Origin: Halosegnis longus
GTDB lineage: Archaea; Halobacteriota; Halobacteria; Halobacteriales; Haloarculaceae
Direction of reading: 5' to 3'
Assembly (NCBI RefSeq): GCF_009663395.1
Contig: NZ_QKNW01000003.1
Location: forward strand, 1-64,000
Length of the DNA stretch: 64,000 nt
The notes under the pieces were generated by a model. The model was not told the origin of the DNA. It saw only the letters and a list, made by a program, of their open reading frames with translations, and did not search any database. The translations under genes and the position numbers were made by a program. Every line of letters begins with the position of its first letter. Within the stretch, counting starts at the first letter, position 1. Of the stretch, positions 1 through 8,704 are shown piece by piece.

Positions 1-338
<338 letters not shown>

Positions 339-380
339 CCTTAAAAAGGGACGTGCTGATTACGGATAGAGTGAGTGCCC
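339..380 (+). promoter_or_regulatory. Promoter and leader element P1 for the portal gene
   Basis: CCTTAAAAAGGGA (339-351) is a TATA-like box, followed at 357-380 by a conserved leader block (TGATTACGGATAGAGTGAGT, then GCCC). The same two-part arrangement recurs at 3417-3457 before the protease gene. Box-to-leader spacing of about 17-25 nt fits transcription starting in or just before the leader. Downstream, a C-run and a G-run can pair into a small hairpin before the ATG at 406. Confidence 0.6.
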
Positions 381-405
381 GTGGTGGGGGGCTCGGTTTT
401 CTCGT

Positions 406-2604
406 ATGTCACGTAATCCATTCACAGACGCTGCATCAGGCGTCGCCGAACTGTTCCGGGTCGACGACGAGGCGCAGCCTCGTGATTTCAAGCGCGTCTC
501 AACTGATGCGCGACGCCGACTCCGGGACACAGAGCGCCCTGATGATGATATCACGGAGTATCGTCGGCTGTATGAGACGAACCCCCTGATTTCCACCCCG
601 CTTGACGTGACGATGGACAAGGTGTGGGAGGCAGGCTACTACGTCACAGCTGCGACCGAAGAGATCGAAGAAGAGCTCGAAGAGTTCTCCGAGCAGATCG
701 GCTGGATCGGTGGCAACCAGAAGCAGGACCTGCGCCAGTTCGGCCGTGACGTGATGCTCTCGAACTACTTCGTCCGAGGCACGTTCGACGGCGAGAAGGT
801 CGTCGACGACGACGGGCGCCATCAGGGCCTGTATCCGCTTGGTGTCGAGACGCTTGAAGCCTACACGAAACCCGGCAAGAGCATCTTGCTGGCTCCATCG
901 GACACTGACAAGGATAACGCAGAGACGACAGAGGATGGGAAGGCAGCAGCGTTCATCCAGTTCGACGATGGTATCCAAGCGTGGGGCGACCGTAAGGAGC
1001 GCCGATTCACGCGTGAGGAGGTAATTCACTGGCCACGTAAGCCGGACACGAACGAAGTGTTCGGCACGTCCCGGATCGAGCACGTCTACGAGCGTGCGCT
1101 CGCACTCGAGGCCAAATACCGGGACAACGACGACGCCATCGCGATGAAGGCATGGCCGATGGTGCTGTTCCAGCTCGGTAGTGAGGAACGTCCGTGGAAC
1201 AAGAACGAGATGACGGACTTCATGGACAAGTACGACACCGATGAGTTCGGCCCAGGCATGTACCACGGTGTCCCGGGCGATGTCGAGATCCAGGAGTTCG
1301 CTGGCGAGACGGCAGACATCGATGATGCAGTGACGAACGACGTCGACACGATTCTCGCCGGGATGCCCGGGCCGAAGTTCTCGCTCGGGGCATTCAATGA
1401 TGACTCCGTCGGGAACGCGGTTGCTGCATCCCAAGAGCGCCAGTTCCGTCAGCTCGTTCGCGGGCTTCGGCGTGACATCGAAGGGATCCTCACCCAGTAT
1501 TACCGTGAAGTTGCGGTCAGCTGGGATCTCGTTGAGGAGGGCACGGATGAGTATCGCTCGATCGAACTCCACGTTGGGCGACCGCAGGGTGACGTAGCAC
1601 CTGAGGATATCAACGGCAACATCGTTCGCTACACGTCGGACGTATCGCCGACACAGCAGGATGGCCCCGGCGGACAAGCTAGTGGGCCCGATGGAGCGAT
1701 GTCTGACGGTGAGGGTGGCGGGAGCCCAGACCAGGGTGGTCCGAATGCCGTCCCCGATATGGCGAACCTCTCCAGTGCCGAACTGTCAGCGCGTGCATCC
1801 CCAGACATGGGCATGTTGGCGGACAACGCCGAGTTGGCTGATCCACGGCTCGTCTCAACGTCGTCCATCGTGTCGACGCTGCTGGACATCTTCCGCTCGC
1901 TCATCCCCCAGGTTCGCGACCGTCTCATCGATGAGGTCGAGGGTAGTGGTGACGTTGGCCAGATGAGTGGCGATGATCTCCGTCGCCGAGCAGGTCAACT
2001 GTTCGCTGAGGAGTGGGCTGATCTCGGTGGCGACCGTGCAGCGCGCCAGCAGTTCGACACGGTTGCTCGCGACACGTTACAGACGATGCGACAGCCGTCC
2101 CACTCTCCGCAGATCTCGCGCGAGTTCGATGATGGATTCCGTGACTTCTCCCGGTCACAGGTCGAGGCATTCCGCGACGACATTCGCGGTGTGATCGGTG
2201 AGATTGCGGAGTCGGTTCGCATCCAGCAGGCGACTGGAGGCTCGTGGCCGACGCGTGTCCGCTCCCAGTACAGTCAGGAGTCCACGGAGCAACGACTCCG
2301 TGTGATCGCTCACATGCGCGCACAGCGCCTTGTGAACAACACGAAACTCAGTGCCTACCGAGATGATGCGCGCGTCGTTGGCGTCCAGCTGAGTAATCCA
2401 TGTACGAGCTCGACGACACCGCTGTGTGATTCACTCGCCTGTGAGAGTGATGCAACAGCGATGTTCGATGATGGGGAAATCGGCCCACAGTTCCTCAAAC
2501 AGACGGAGGCGGGCACGGTCGATGGCTTCACCCCACTCCCAACGGCTCCCCCATACCACTACGGTTGTCGGACGGAAGTCGTCCCAGTGCTCCGCGACGA
2601 GTGA
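406..2604 (+). CDS. Portal protein with C-terminal MuF-like domain
   Basis: 732 residues. The N-terminal ~420 residues have the composition and length of a dodecameric portal, the DNA gate at the capsid vertex to which terminase docks. A Gly/Pro/Asp-rich linker at about 418-455 separates a second part. Its end carries CTSSTTPLCDSLAC near residue 665 and PPYHYGCRTEV near 715, the Cys/His signature of SPP1 gp7/Mu gpF-type head morphogenesis proteins. In most phages these are two adjacent genes, so this looks like a portal-MuF fusion. It is the first gene of the virion block, and the ATG at 406 follows promoter P1 with a G-rich stretch but no tidy Shine-Dalgarno. Portal call is by position and architecture; the MuF call is by motif. 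Confidence 0.82.
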   Translation: MSRNPFTDAASGVAELFRVDDEAQPRDFKRVSTDARRRLRDTERPDDDITEYRRLYETNPLISTPLDVTMDKVWEAGYYVTAATEEIEEELEEFSEQIGWIGGNQKQDLRQFGRDVMLSNYFVRGTFDGEKVVDDDGRHQGLYPLGVETLEAYTKPGKSILLAPSDTDKDNAETTEDGKAAAFIQFDDGIQAWGDRKERRFTREEVIHWPRKPDTNEVFGTSRIEHVYERALALEAKYRDNDDAIAMKAWPMVLFQLGSEERPWNKNEMTDFMDKYDTDEFGPGMYHGVPGDVEIQEFAGETADIDDAVTNDVDTILAGMPGPKFSLGAFNDDSVGNAVAASQERQFRQLVRGLRRDIEGILTQYYREVAVSWDLVEEGTDEYRSIELHVGRPQGDVAPEDINGNIVRYTSDVSPTQQDGPGGQASGPDGAMSDGEGGGSPDQGGPNAVPDMANLSSAELSARASPDMGMLADNAELADPRLVSTSSIVSTLLDIFRSLIPQVRDRLIDEVEGSGDVGQMSGDDLRRRAGQLFAEEWADLGGDRAARQQFDTVARDTLQTMRQPSHSPQISREFDDGFRDFSRSQVEAFRDDIRGVIGEIAESVRIQQATGGSWPTRVRSQYSQESTEQRLRVIAHMRAQRLVNNTKLSAYRDDARVVGVQLSNPCTSSTTPLCDSLACESDATAMFDDGEIGPQFLKQTEAGTVDGFTPLPTAPPYHYGCRTEVVPVLRDE

Positions 2605-2624
2605 GATGGGTCGATTCCCGCGAA

Positions 2625-2660
2625 GTAGCGTGACGCGAACGTCGGAGAGACGACCGCTAC
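2625..2660 (+). other. Inverted repeat after the portal gene
   Basis: GTAGCG (2625-2630) pairs with CGCTAC (2655-2660). Inside it GTCG (2641-2644) pairs with CGAC (2651-2654), giving a nested stem with an internal loop. There is no U-run, so a processing or stability element is as likely as a terminator. Confidence 0.4.
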
Positions 2661-2738
2661 AGGGTTGTTTGTAACCGTTGGGACAGTGAGCCCCCAGACC
2701 AGTGTCGGGGCAAATCATGTCCACCGTACTGTTGTCGC

Positions 2739-3134
2739 ATGGGACGCTTCGACCCGACACGATTTCCCGAAGAGGAACCACATGATCTCCCGTTTGTCAC
2801 TGGTGAGCAGACACTCGAGGAGCTGCTCGATCCGACGGCAACCGAGGTTGGCGACTCGGCCCTCGTGTTCGGACTAGCAGTGATGGACAACGGCGAGAGT
2901 CTCCACATCACACCGATCGAGTACGTTCGTCCGGTCGCACGCCTCTATCGTGAGGACATCTCCTCGGTCATGGATCTCCTCTCCGAGCTGGAGTACTACC
3001 ACACGCTTGTGTGGGACGAGATGACGCCCGATGAGCGCCTGGAGTGCTTCAAGGTAGCAACGAACGACGAGCAACAGGCAGAGTCGAACGAGCACTATCT
3101 CTACATCGATGAATCGCTGTACAGTGCGTCATGA
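2739..3134 (+). CDS. Unrecognised acidic protein of the head cluster
   Basis: 131 residues, acidic, soluble, with no motif I recognise. The start is set by TTGTCGC directly against ATG (2732-2741), the junction motif seen at many genes here. Its stop overlaps the next start by four bases (ATGA), so the two are translated together. Its place between portal and protease suggests a head-assembly or packaging accessory role, but that is positional inference only. Confidence 0.7.
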   Translation: MGRFDPTRFPEEEPHDLPFVTGEQTLEELLDPTATEVGDSALVFGLAVMDNGESLHITPIEYVRPVARLYREDISSVMDLLSELEYYHTLVWDEMTPDERLECFKVATNDEQQAESNEHYLYIDESLYSAS

Positions 3135-3406
3135 GAATCACCGCCTACCGCATCGCTGAGCTCGAAACGAAGTACAATCAAGGTGATCTCGTATCGCTGT
3201 CGAAGGGTGAGCTGGACGGAATGGTGGCCGAAGTGCAGGCTGTCCACACTGATCCATTCAAGCTGACCCAAGATGGTGACACGTTCCAAGCATCGACATC
3301 GTCTCCGAGTTACGTTGTCAGAACGGACGACGGGAGCACGTTCGTCGTGAACGCCGGCGTCCTCGATAAGCTCCCAGAAGAGGAGTATACGACGTACGAC
3401 GCATAG
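3131..3406 (+). CDS. Small unrecognised protein of the head cluster
   Basis: 91 residues. The middle reads as a small beta-rich fold (YNQGDLVSLSKGELDGMV, then YVVRTDDGSTFVV), which could be an SH3- or KOW-like barrel. That is an impression, not a family assignment. It is coupled by ATGA overlap to the gene before it and is followed by an 80-base gap holding promoter P2. Confidence 0.65.
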   Translation: MRITAYRIAELETKYNQGDLVSLSKGELDGMVAEVQAVHTDPFKLTQDGDTFQASTSSPSYVVRTDDGSTFVVNAGVLDKLPEEEYTTYDA

Positions 3407-3416
3407 CTGTCGTGCT

Positions 3417-3457
3417 CCTTTATAGGGAGCTTGGTGACTACGGATGAAGTGAGTCCC
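3417..3457 (+). promoter_or_regulatory. Promoter and leader element P2 for the protease gene
   Basis: CCTTTATAGGGA (3417-3428) is a good haloarchaeal TATA box and sits in the loop of a GCTCC/GGAGC palindrome. TGACTACGGATGAAGTGAGT then CCC follows (3435-3457), nearly identical to the block at P1. Nineteen of the twenty bases TGACTACRGATGAAGTGAGT also recur at about 49913-49932, inside the start of another gene. Confidence 0.65.
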
Positions 3458-3485
3458 ACCGGGGGAGAGACCGTCGCGCCCTCCT

Positions 3486-6320
3486 ATGTCTTTCGACACA
3501 GTAGACTATGCAGGTGTTGGCACAGCGACGCTTACGGCGTCTGAGCTAACAGCTGGTGAGTCACACACGATTCACGGCATCGCTATTGCACCCGGCGACG
3601 TTACGCACGGGAAGTCTGGCGATGTCAAGGTCTGGACAGCGGAGGGACTGGAGATGGCAGCGGAGACGCTTGCCAACCAACCGCTCGTTCGTGATCACCG
3701 GAACACGGCTGAGGGGAAGGTCGGCACTGTCACCGAGGCATCGTTCGCGCCTGGTGTCGGTGTCATCTATGAGGCCGAGATTGCAGCCAACTACGCTGAG
3801 CTCGCCGAAGACGTGCAGAATGGCGTGCTCGAAGTGTCGGTCCGTGCCCTCCACCCCGAGACCGAGCACCTCGAACAGACCGAGGAAGGCTACTACGTCG
3901 TTGACGAGCTGGTGTTCGACAATCTCTCGCTTGTCACCAAGGGAGCGTCCCCGTCGAATACCGCCAATCCGGGCTCACATCCACAGTTCGACGAGGCTGT
4001 CGCGATGGCAGCGTCTCCGGACACGGCTGGTGAGTCCTGGAGCACGGCGACACTGGCTCGCCCAGCAGGCGATGTCGCAGACGTCGAAGCAGAGCTTGAC
4101 GAGCATGAGATGCGTCCGGACTTCGTTGCCCCCGCATTCGCCGAGGGCGACATGGTCCAGTGGCAGGTCCGTCCGGGCCTGTTCGGACGTGTCGACTACA
4201 TCCATCGCGAGCGCAAGGTCCTCGAGGTTTCGATCTACGAGGAGATGGACGGTGAGCTCGTCTACACCGGTCACACGCTGAATCCTGCCTACACGGATGT
4301 CGTCCACATGGACGACGATGACTATCCGGGCGACGGTCCGGGCGAGCAGATGGACGGGAAGCAGCGCGAGCTCGACGGTGAAGAAGAGGCCTCCGGAGAC
4401 TACGGTAGTGGGAGCGATGTTCCCGACGAGTATCTCTTCGAGACCAAGGAGGCAGCCATGGAGAAGGCCCGCGAGATGGGCCTCGATGATGTCCATGAGA
4501 TGGACGGCATGTGGATGCCTGGTGGTGACCACTCGGCATTCACCGATGCTGCTGACCTGGCCGACATGTCTGCCCTCTCTAGTGGCACGCAGGTCATGTG
4601 GGAGACGCAGGGCTCGCCGGCCTACGGAAAGATCCGAGAGACGGTCGGTGACGACGGTGAAGTCACCGAGTCCGACCTGACCTCGACCGATGGTGATGGT
4701 GACAGCACCGTCGTCAACGGTCCCGCAGCGATCATCGTCCAGTACGAGGCTGGCGACGATGGCTGGGACGCTCGGACCACCGATAGTGGTGCGGAGTTCA
4801 CTGTCGCACACGAGCTGGATGCACTGACCGTCGTCGACTCCTTCGAGGAGAACGCGCTCGAACGTGCGTACTTCTACGATGCTGAGTTGGCCGACGATGA
4901 TGACGAACTCGACCAGGTCTATTCAGACTGGTCGGACGCAGTCAACATGACTGCCTCCTCGCTCGAGACGTGGAGTGAGCACCCATGTGCTGACGAAGGG
5001 TCGACGGACCCGTCCGCTGTTCGCAAGCGGAACATGAACCTCCTGACGACTGACAAGTCTGACTGGGGGAGTGACGAGATCAGCGATGCGAAGCGGACGA
5101 TCTCGTTCATCGAGCGGATGTCGGCGTCGGAGAACAAGCCCGACGATCCGAAGGGAGGCAACGTCGGAACCTGCCCGAGTGAGTGGGCAATCAGCCTGCT
5201 CAACTGGGCGTACAATCCGTTCGACTCGATGCCGGGCGGTGACCCCGATCCGGACACTGAAGAGAACAGCGTCAACACTGGCGACGTTCCGATGGACGCA
5301 GCGCAGATGTCGAGCAAGACGGTTGCCGGCGTCACGTTCATCGACACCAAGGGTGGGAAGCTCGACGAGTCGGAGATCCCGAACGACGGCTTCGAGCCCC
5401 ACTACCTGTTCCCGGCCGAGAACAAGTCCGATTCCTCGTACCCAGTTGTCGATAGTGACGGCATGCTTCGTCGTGGAAACGTCGAGGCTGCACATGATCT
5501 CGGCGCTCGTGGAGGCGTCAGTGACTCCGAGTTGTCGGAGAAGCTGCAGGCCCTCAACGGTGAGTTCGACGATCAGCCACTCGACGAGGAAGAAATGTCG
5601 CGTTCGACCCAGCACGCGCTGCCGGTCGCTTCTGTTGCAACTCTGTCTAGCCATGACCCGGCTTCGGCGAGTGGGCAGGGGCAACATTCCAACGTACCAA
5701 TGAAACAGATCAACTATCAGAACGTCGACGAGGAGGAACTCGAGAGTCTCGAGGACCCCGTCGTCGTCGAGTCCGAAGAACTGGAGGCCCTCTCGGATGA
5801 GGCCGACGGTCAGGAAACGATCGAAGAAGAGCTGAGCGAACTTCGCGAGAAGTTCGATGATGAGCGTGAGGCGCGCGAGCGTCTCGATGAGCTCGACGAG
5901 GAGCATCTCGAAGCGGTCGAAGATGCTGACGAGCCGGTCGTTCTCGAAGCCGAAACGCACGAAGAGCTCGAATCGCTCGTCGAGGAGACGGGTGAGCTGT
6001 ATGCGGAGGAACTCGCTGGCCACACCGCATTCTCGGCTGAAGAGCTGATGGACCGGTTCCGACCGATGGAGCTCGCCGACAAGGTCGAAGACACCGACGG
6101 CGCGTCCATCGCTGACGAACTCTCGGAGTCCGATCCGTCCGATCCGAAGGGTGGCTCGGCTGAGTCCGAGGAACTCGAAGAGATCTCGGACGACGGAGAG
6201 TCCGAGGAACTCGCCCAGAAGCGCGAGGCGTTCGCCCAGACCCTCGAAGCCAATGGCTGGGAGAAGCAGGCCGAGGAGCTTCGAGAGGGCGAGATCGACC
6301 TGGACGACGTCCAGTCGTAA
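3486..6320 (+). CDS. Capsid maturation protease with C-terminal scaffold-like region
   Basis: 944 residues, unusually long for a prohead protease. Residues ~20-160 fit the HK97-type protease family: a His-containing LVRDHRN near 68, then GKVGTVTEASF, and LSLVTKGASPSNTANPG closing the domain. The middle has two DUF2945-like segments (MVQWQVRPGLFGRVDY, GTQVMWETQGSPAYGKI) and a Cys-containing segment around 495-575 ending near SLLNWAYNPFDSMPGG. From about 739 the chain becomes highly acidic and heptad-like (EELSELREKF, EREARERLDELDEEH), as expected for a scaffold. A Met codon at 5700 begins that part. The protease processes the prohead, and the scaffold is probably removed before DNA packaging. 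Protease call is good; scaffold is inferred. Confidence 0.75.
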   Translation: MSFDTVDYAGVGTATLTASELTAGESHTIHGIAIAPGDVTHGKSGDVKVWTAEGLEMAAETLANQPLVRDHRNTAEGKVGTVTEASFAPGVGVIYEAEIAANYAELAEDVQNGVLEVSVRALHPETEHLEQTEEGYYVVDELVFDNLSLVTKGASPSNTANPGSHPQFDEAVAMAASPDTAGESWSTATLARPAGDVADVEAELDEHEMRPDFVAPAFAEGDMVQWQVRPGLFGRVDYIHRERKVLEVSIYEEMDGELVYTGHTLNPAYTDVVHMDDDDYPGDGPGEQMDGKQRELDGEEEASGDYGSGSDVPDEYLFETKEAAMEKAREMGLDDVHEMDGMWMPGGDHSAFTDAADLADMSALSSGTQVMWETQGSPAYGKIRETVGDDGEVTESDLTSTDGDGDSTVVNGPAAIIVQYEAGDDGWDARTTDSGAEFTVAHELDALTVVDSFEENALERAYFYDAELADDDDELDQVYSDWSDAVNMTASSLETWSEHPCADEGSTDPSAVRKRNMNLLTTDKSDWGSDEISDAKRTISFIERMSASENKPDDPKGGNVGTCPSEWAISLLNWAYNPFDSMPGGDPDPDTEENSVNTGDVPMDAAQMSSKTVAGVTFIDTKGGKLDESEIPNDGFEPHYLFPAENKSDSSYPVVDSDGMLRRGNVEAAHDLGARGGVSDSELSEKLQALNGEFDDQPLDEEEMSRSTQHALPVASVATLSSHDPASASGQGQHSNVPMKQINYQNVDEEELESLEDPVVVESEELEALSDEADGQETIEEELSELREKFDDEREARERLDELDEEHLEAVEDADEPVVLEAETHEELESLVEETGELYAEELAGHTAFSAEELMDRFRPMELADKVEDTDGASIADELSESDPSDPKGGSAESEELEEISDDGESEELAQKREAFAQTLEANGWEKQAEELREGEIDLDDVQS
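5700..6320 (+). CDS. Possible nested scaffold protein from an internal start
   Basis: The ATG at 5700 lies in frame inside the protease gene and would give a 206-residue product consisting only of the acidic, coiled-coil-like tail. Lambda Nu3 is made the same way inside gene C. The upstream sequence (GGGGCAACATTCC) offers only a weak Shine-Dalgarno, so expression is unproven. Listed because no separate scaffold gene exists between protease and capsid genes. Confidence 0.4.
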   Translation: MKQINYQNVDEEELESLEDPVVVESEELEALSDEADGQETIEEELSELREKFDDEREARERLDELDEEHLEAVEDADEPVVLEAETHEELESLVEETGELYAEELAGHTAFSAEELMDRFRPMELADKVEDTDGASIADELSESDPSDPKGGSAESEELEEISDDGESEELAQKREAFAQTLEANGWEKQAEELREGEIDLDDVQS

Positions 6321-6337
6321 CCACCGCAGTAACACAA

Positions 6338-6346
6338 CTTTTCCAC
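6338..6346 (+). promoter_or_regulatory. CTTTTCCAC leader before the decoration-like gene
   Basis: CTTTTCCAC lies four bases before ATG 6351. Closely similar T-rich tracts precede the capsid (about 6772-6781), sheath (9384-9392) and tube (10740-10745) starts, and I do not see it before low-copy genes. Confidence 0.45.
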
Positions 6347-6350
6347 ACAC

Positions 6351-6740
6351 ATGAGTCAGGATGCAGGCGACAAGTCCCGTCAGACCGGACTGTCCGACAC
6401 GTTCACGAATAGCACGGATGCGACTATCCCCGCAGGCGCTGCGGTCGTCGTAACCGGAGAAAACGAAATCGCGCCCGCGGATGTCAACGGTGCGGGTGGC
6501 GATGTCGACGCAGTCGTCGACAGTGCGATCCCGCCGGGTGAGCACGGTACCGCACACCTTTCTGGAGCAATCTGGACGCGTCTCGCAGACGCAGTCAATG
6601 CCGGCGACGATGCCGGTGCTCCCGACAGTTCGTCCGGTGACTCCACGCCGGGCGAGCTCGAGGCTGGCGGGGACCGCCCCGTTCTCGAGACGGCGACCGA
6701 CACGAACGGTGTCTACATCGGTCGTGTCCTCGTCAACTGA
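6351..6740 (+). CDS. Head decoration/cement-like protein
   Basis: 129 residues with no membrane segment. The N-terminal half (TDATIPAGAAVVVTGENEI, then SAIPPGEHGTAHLSGAIW) and the end (GDRPVLETATDTNGVYIGR) have the small beta-barrel pattern of DUF2190-type capsid cement proteins, which stud the lattice and stabilise filled heads. Its place between protease-scaffold and major capsid protein is the usual one for lambda gpD-like proteins. A Ser/Gly/Pro-rich insertion lies near residues 88-103. The family is inferred from pattern and position. Confidence 0.6.
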   Translation: MSQDAGDKSRQTGLSDTFTNSTDATIPAGAAVVVTGENEIAPADVNGAGGDVDAVVDSAIPPGEHGTAHLSGAIWTRLADAVNAGDDAGAPDSSSGDSTPGELEAGGDRPVLETATDTNGVYIGRVLVN

Positions 6741-6785
6741 TAGTTTTCTGATCACCCCCACCTCCCCGCTTTCAATTTTCCACCA

Positions 6786-7652
6786 ATGAGTTCACAGACC
6801 CCCGAAGAGCTGTCCGTCAACTTCGAAGACATCGACGGCACGCTCAGTCAGCCAGTCCTCCGCAGCCGTGTGGAGGAGATCGTTCAGGAAACCCTCCACT
6901 ACCGTGAGGCCTTCCGGCCGTACGATGCGACCGGCATTCAGTCGAATGTCGTTCAGATGCCCGTCCCGAAGGACGAGATGGGCAGTCCGAAAATCGTCGG
7001 CGAGAATTCCGAGTTCCCGCGTGACCAGGAGCACTACGAGCTGGAAGTCCTCGAGTTCGACAAGTACGGCTTCGAGGTCCAGCTGTCGATGGAAGCGCAG
7101 GCGGACTCGCAGAGTAACCTCGTGGCCAACCAGCTTGACCGTCAGGCCGAAGAGATGGCCGAGGAGATGAATCGCCAGGCCTTCCTGACGATTCAGAACG
7201 CCATCGGCGACGATGTCTATTCCCAGGATGGTGCCGGCTCGAACGGCGTCATGGAGTTCTCGGACATCCTCGCTGGTCGTGAAGCGCTCATGCAGCGTAG
7301 CTACAACCCGGACCTCCTCATCGTCGACGTTCCGGGTGTCCACGACCTCATGACGGCCGACAACTTCCTCGATGCGACTGACCAGCAGTCCTCGATGCGT
7401 CGGTCCGGCTCGCTCGGTCGGACGGCCGGATTCGATGTGATGGAGGCCGACGACGGTCTCAACATCACCGGCAACGACAACCCGGGCGCGGTCATGATCG
7501 ACACGAACTACTTCGGCTGGGAGGGCGAGCGGACGCCCATCACGGCCGAGGAGTACGACGAGAAGCGCAACCAGTCGGACATCTACCGCCTGTTCAACCG
7601 CATGGGCTGGCTCGCAACCCAGTCCGATGCTGGTGTCATCATCGAAGGGTAG
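6786..7652 (+). CDS. Major capsid protein, HK97 fold
   Basis: 288 residues, a compact HK97-fold size. It begins with a short helical N-arm, then an extended segment where an E-loop would lie (VVQMPVPKDEMGSPK), a long spine-helix region (LDRQAEEMAEEMNRQAFLTI) and a P-domain/A-domain pattern ending RLFNRMGWLATQSDAGVI. MCP genes of HF-type viruses look like this. There is no large delta domain: the separate acidic tail of the preceding gene may serve as scaffold. ATG 6786 follows a CAATTTTCCACCA leader, one of four such tracts before abundant structural genes. Confidence 0.85.
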   Translation: MSSQTPEELSVNFEDIDGTLSQPVLRSRVEEIVQETLHYREAFRPYDATGIQSNVVQMPVPKDEMGSPKIVGENSEFPRDQEHYELEVLEFDKYGFEVQLSMEAQADSQSNLVANQLDRQAEEMAEEMNRQAFLTIQNAIGDDVYSQDGAGSNGVMEFSDILAGREALMQRSYNPDLLIVDVPGVHDLMTADNFLDATDQQSSMRRSGSLGRTAGFDVMEADDGLNITGNDNPGAVMIDTNYFGWEGERTPITAEEYDEKRNQSDIYRLFNRMGWLATQSDAGVIIEG

Positions 7653-7706
7653 CCCCTTCGGTGTCGGTTGCAGCAGTCACAGCGGTTCACCCCCATTTTG
7701 TCGCAC

Positions 7707-8195
7707 ATGGTTTCGGATCCATCTCGGTACTCTCCACGGTACGTCGGACTCGACGAGATTCCGACAGATACGACCGAGAGCTATGACACCGAAACGAAGC
7801 GCCGTGCGCTCTACCGTGCCGAACCGGCCTTTGAGTCGGATATCAACGGTGGCGACCCCATCCCCCAGGAAGATCTTACGCAACTCCACACGGTTGCGGT
7901 TGCAACGCTCGCGACGTTCGAGCTCGTCCAGGGAGCCGTCTCACCCGAGTCGGCAACGCTCGGCGATCTCGTCGATGATGGCGAACGCCGAAGCGAGTAT
8001 GCCCAGCAGTTCAAAGACGAGTACGATCAGTATGTCAGCCGGATCAACAACACGAGCGACGAGCCTGGCAACGACGCTGTCTACTATGGCTCTACGTCTG
8101 CCACGACTGATTCAGTCGCAACGGGAACCCGGAGTAGTGGCGGAATGGAGCGTCGGTATCCCTTCCGACGTGACGATCGCTTCCCAGACGACTGA
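7707..8195 (+). CDS. Head-tail connector/adaptor protein
   Basis: 162 residues from the ATG at 7707, chosen because TTTTGTCGCAC immediately precedes it; an in-frame TTG at 7668 is less likely. The helical LTQLHTVAVATLATFELVQG segment resembles HK97 gp6/SPP1 gp15-type adaptors, which ring the portal bottom. The tail is Ser/Thr-rich and ends in basic and acidic repeats. It overlaps the next gene by one base (TGATG). Role is mainly from position directly after the capsid gene. Confidence 0.6.
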   Translation: MVSDPSRYSPRYVGLDEIPTDTTESYDTETKRRALYRAEPAFESDINGGDPIPQEDLTQLHTVAVATLATFELVQGAVSPESATLGDLVDDGERRSEYAQQFKDEYDQYVSRINNTSDEPGNDAVYYGSTSATTDSVATGTRSSGGMERRYPFRRDDRFPDD

Positions 8196-8704
8196 TGTTC
8201 GACACTGGAGTGACAGGGCAGGTGCAGTTGGAGCTGCTCGAAGAGGGGATCGAGGATCTCGAAGATCGTCGAGGCTCGAATTCCATCCAGTCAACTGTCA
8301 GTCGTCAACTGTCGGCCTCACTGCTTGAGACGGTCCTTCCCTCGGCACAAGAGCGGGCACGGAAGTACGTCGGTGAACACGCGTCCTCGATCAAACCGGC
8401 TCGATCCGCTCGTGAAGGGAACCGACACGCTGTCGCACTCAAATCCGATGATCCGGTCGTCTCGTCCCACGAGTTCGGCTCCGGTGTCCACGGTGGAGCT
8501 GGTGCATACCGGATCGACCCCGGCGGGGACGATGAAGCACTGACGTTCGATGGTGCTGATGGCCCGGTCGCAGTCAGCTATGTTGTCCATCCCGGTGTTG
8601 AGGGCAAACGGTTCCTCGCCCGCGAGATGGACGATCTTGGCGGTGACGTACTCGGTGAGATTGCCGATGAAGTTGGCGACACAATCGGGGACGCAATTGA
8701 ATGA
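8195..8704 (+). CDS. HK97 gp10-like neck/tail-completion protein
   Basis: 169 residues. The pattern FGSGVHGGAGAYRIDP, ALTFDGADG, VHPGVEGKRFLAREM matches the HK97 gp10-like family (G.H....Y.I.P, aL.F, HPG..a..fl), which joins the head-tail interface. Stop-start overlaps on both sides (TGATG and ATGA) place it in a translationally coupled connector operon. Confidence 0.68.
   Translation: MFDTGVTGQVQLELLEEGIEDLEDRRGSNSIQSTVSRQLSASLLETVLPSAQERARKYVGEHASSIKPARSAREGNRHAVALKSDDPVVSSHEFGSGVHGGAGAYRIDPGGDDEALTFDGADGPVAVSYVVHPGVEGKRFLAREMDDLGGDVLGEIADEVGDTIGDAIE

Noticed and set aside
499-1677. 392-codon open frame antisense to the portal gene
   Set aside because: GC-rich codon bias in the portal gene leaves this antisense frame open. 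Its composition (Val/Arg/Leu-rich, few Lys, not acidic) is unlike other genes, and it has no start signal.
4923-6761. 612-codon open frame antisense to protease and decoration genes
   Set aside because: Runs across two real genes and the gap between them; typical shadow of GAC/GAG-rich coding. No domain and no start context.
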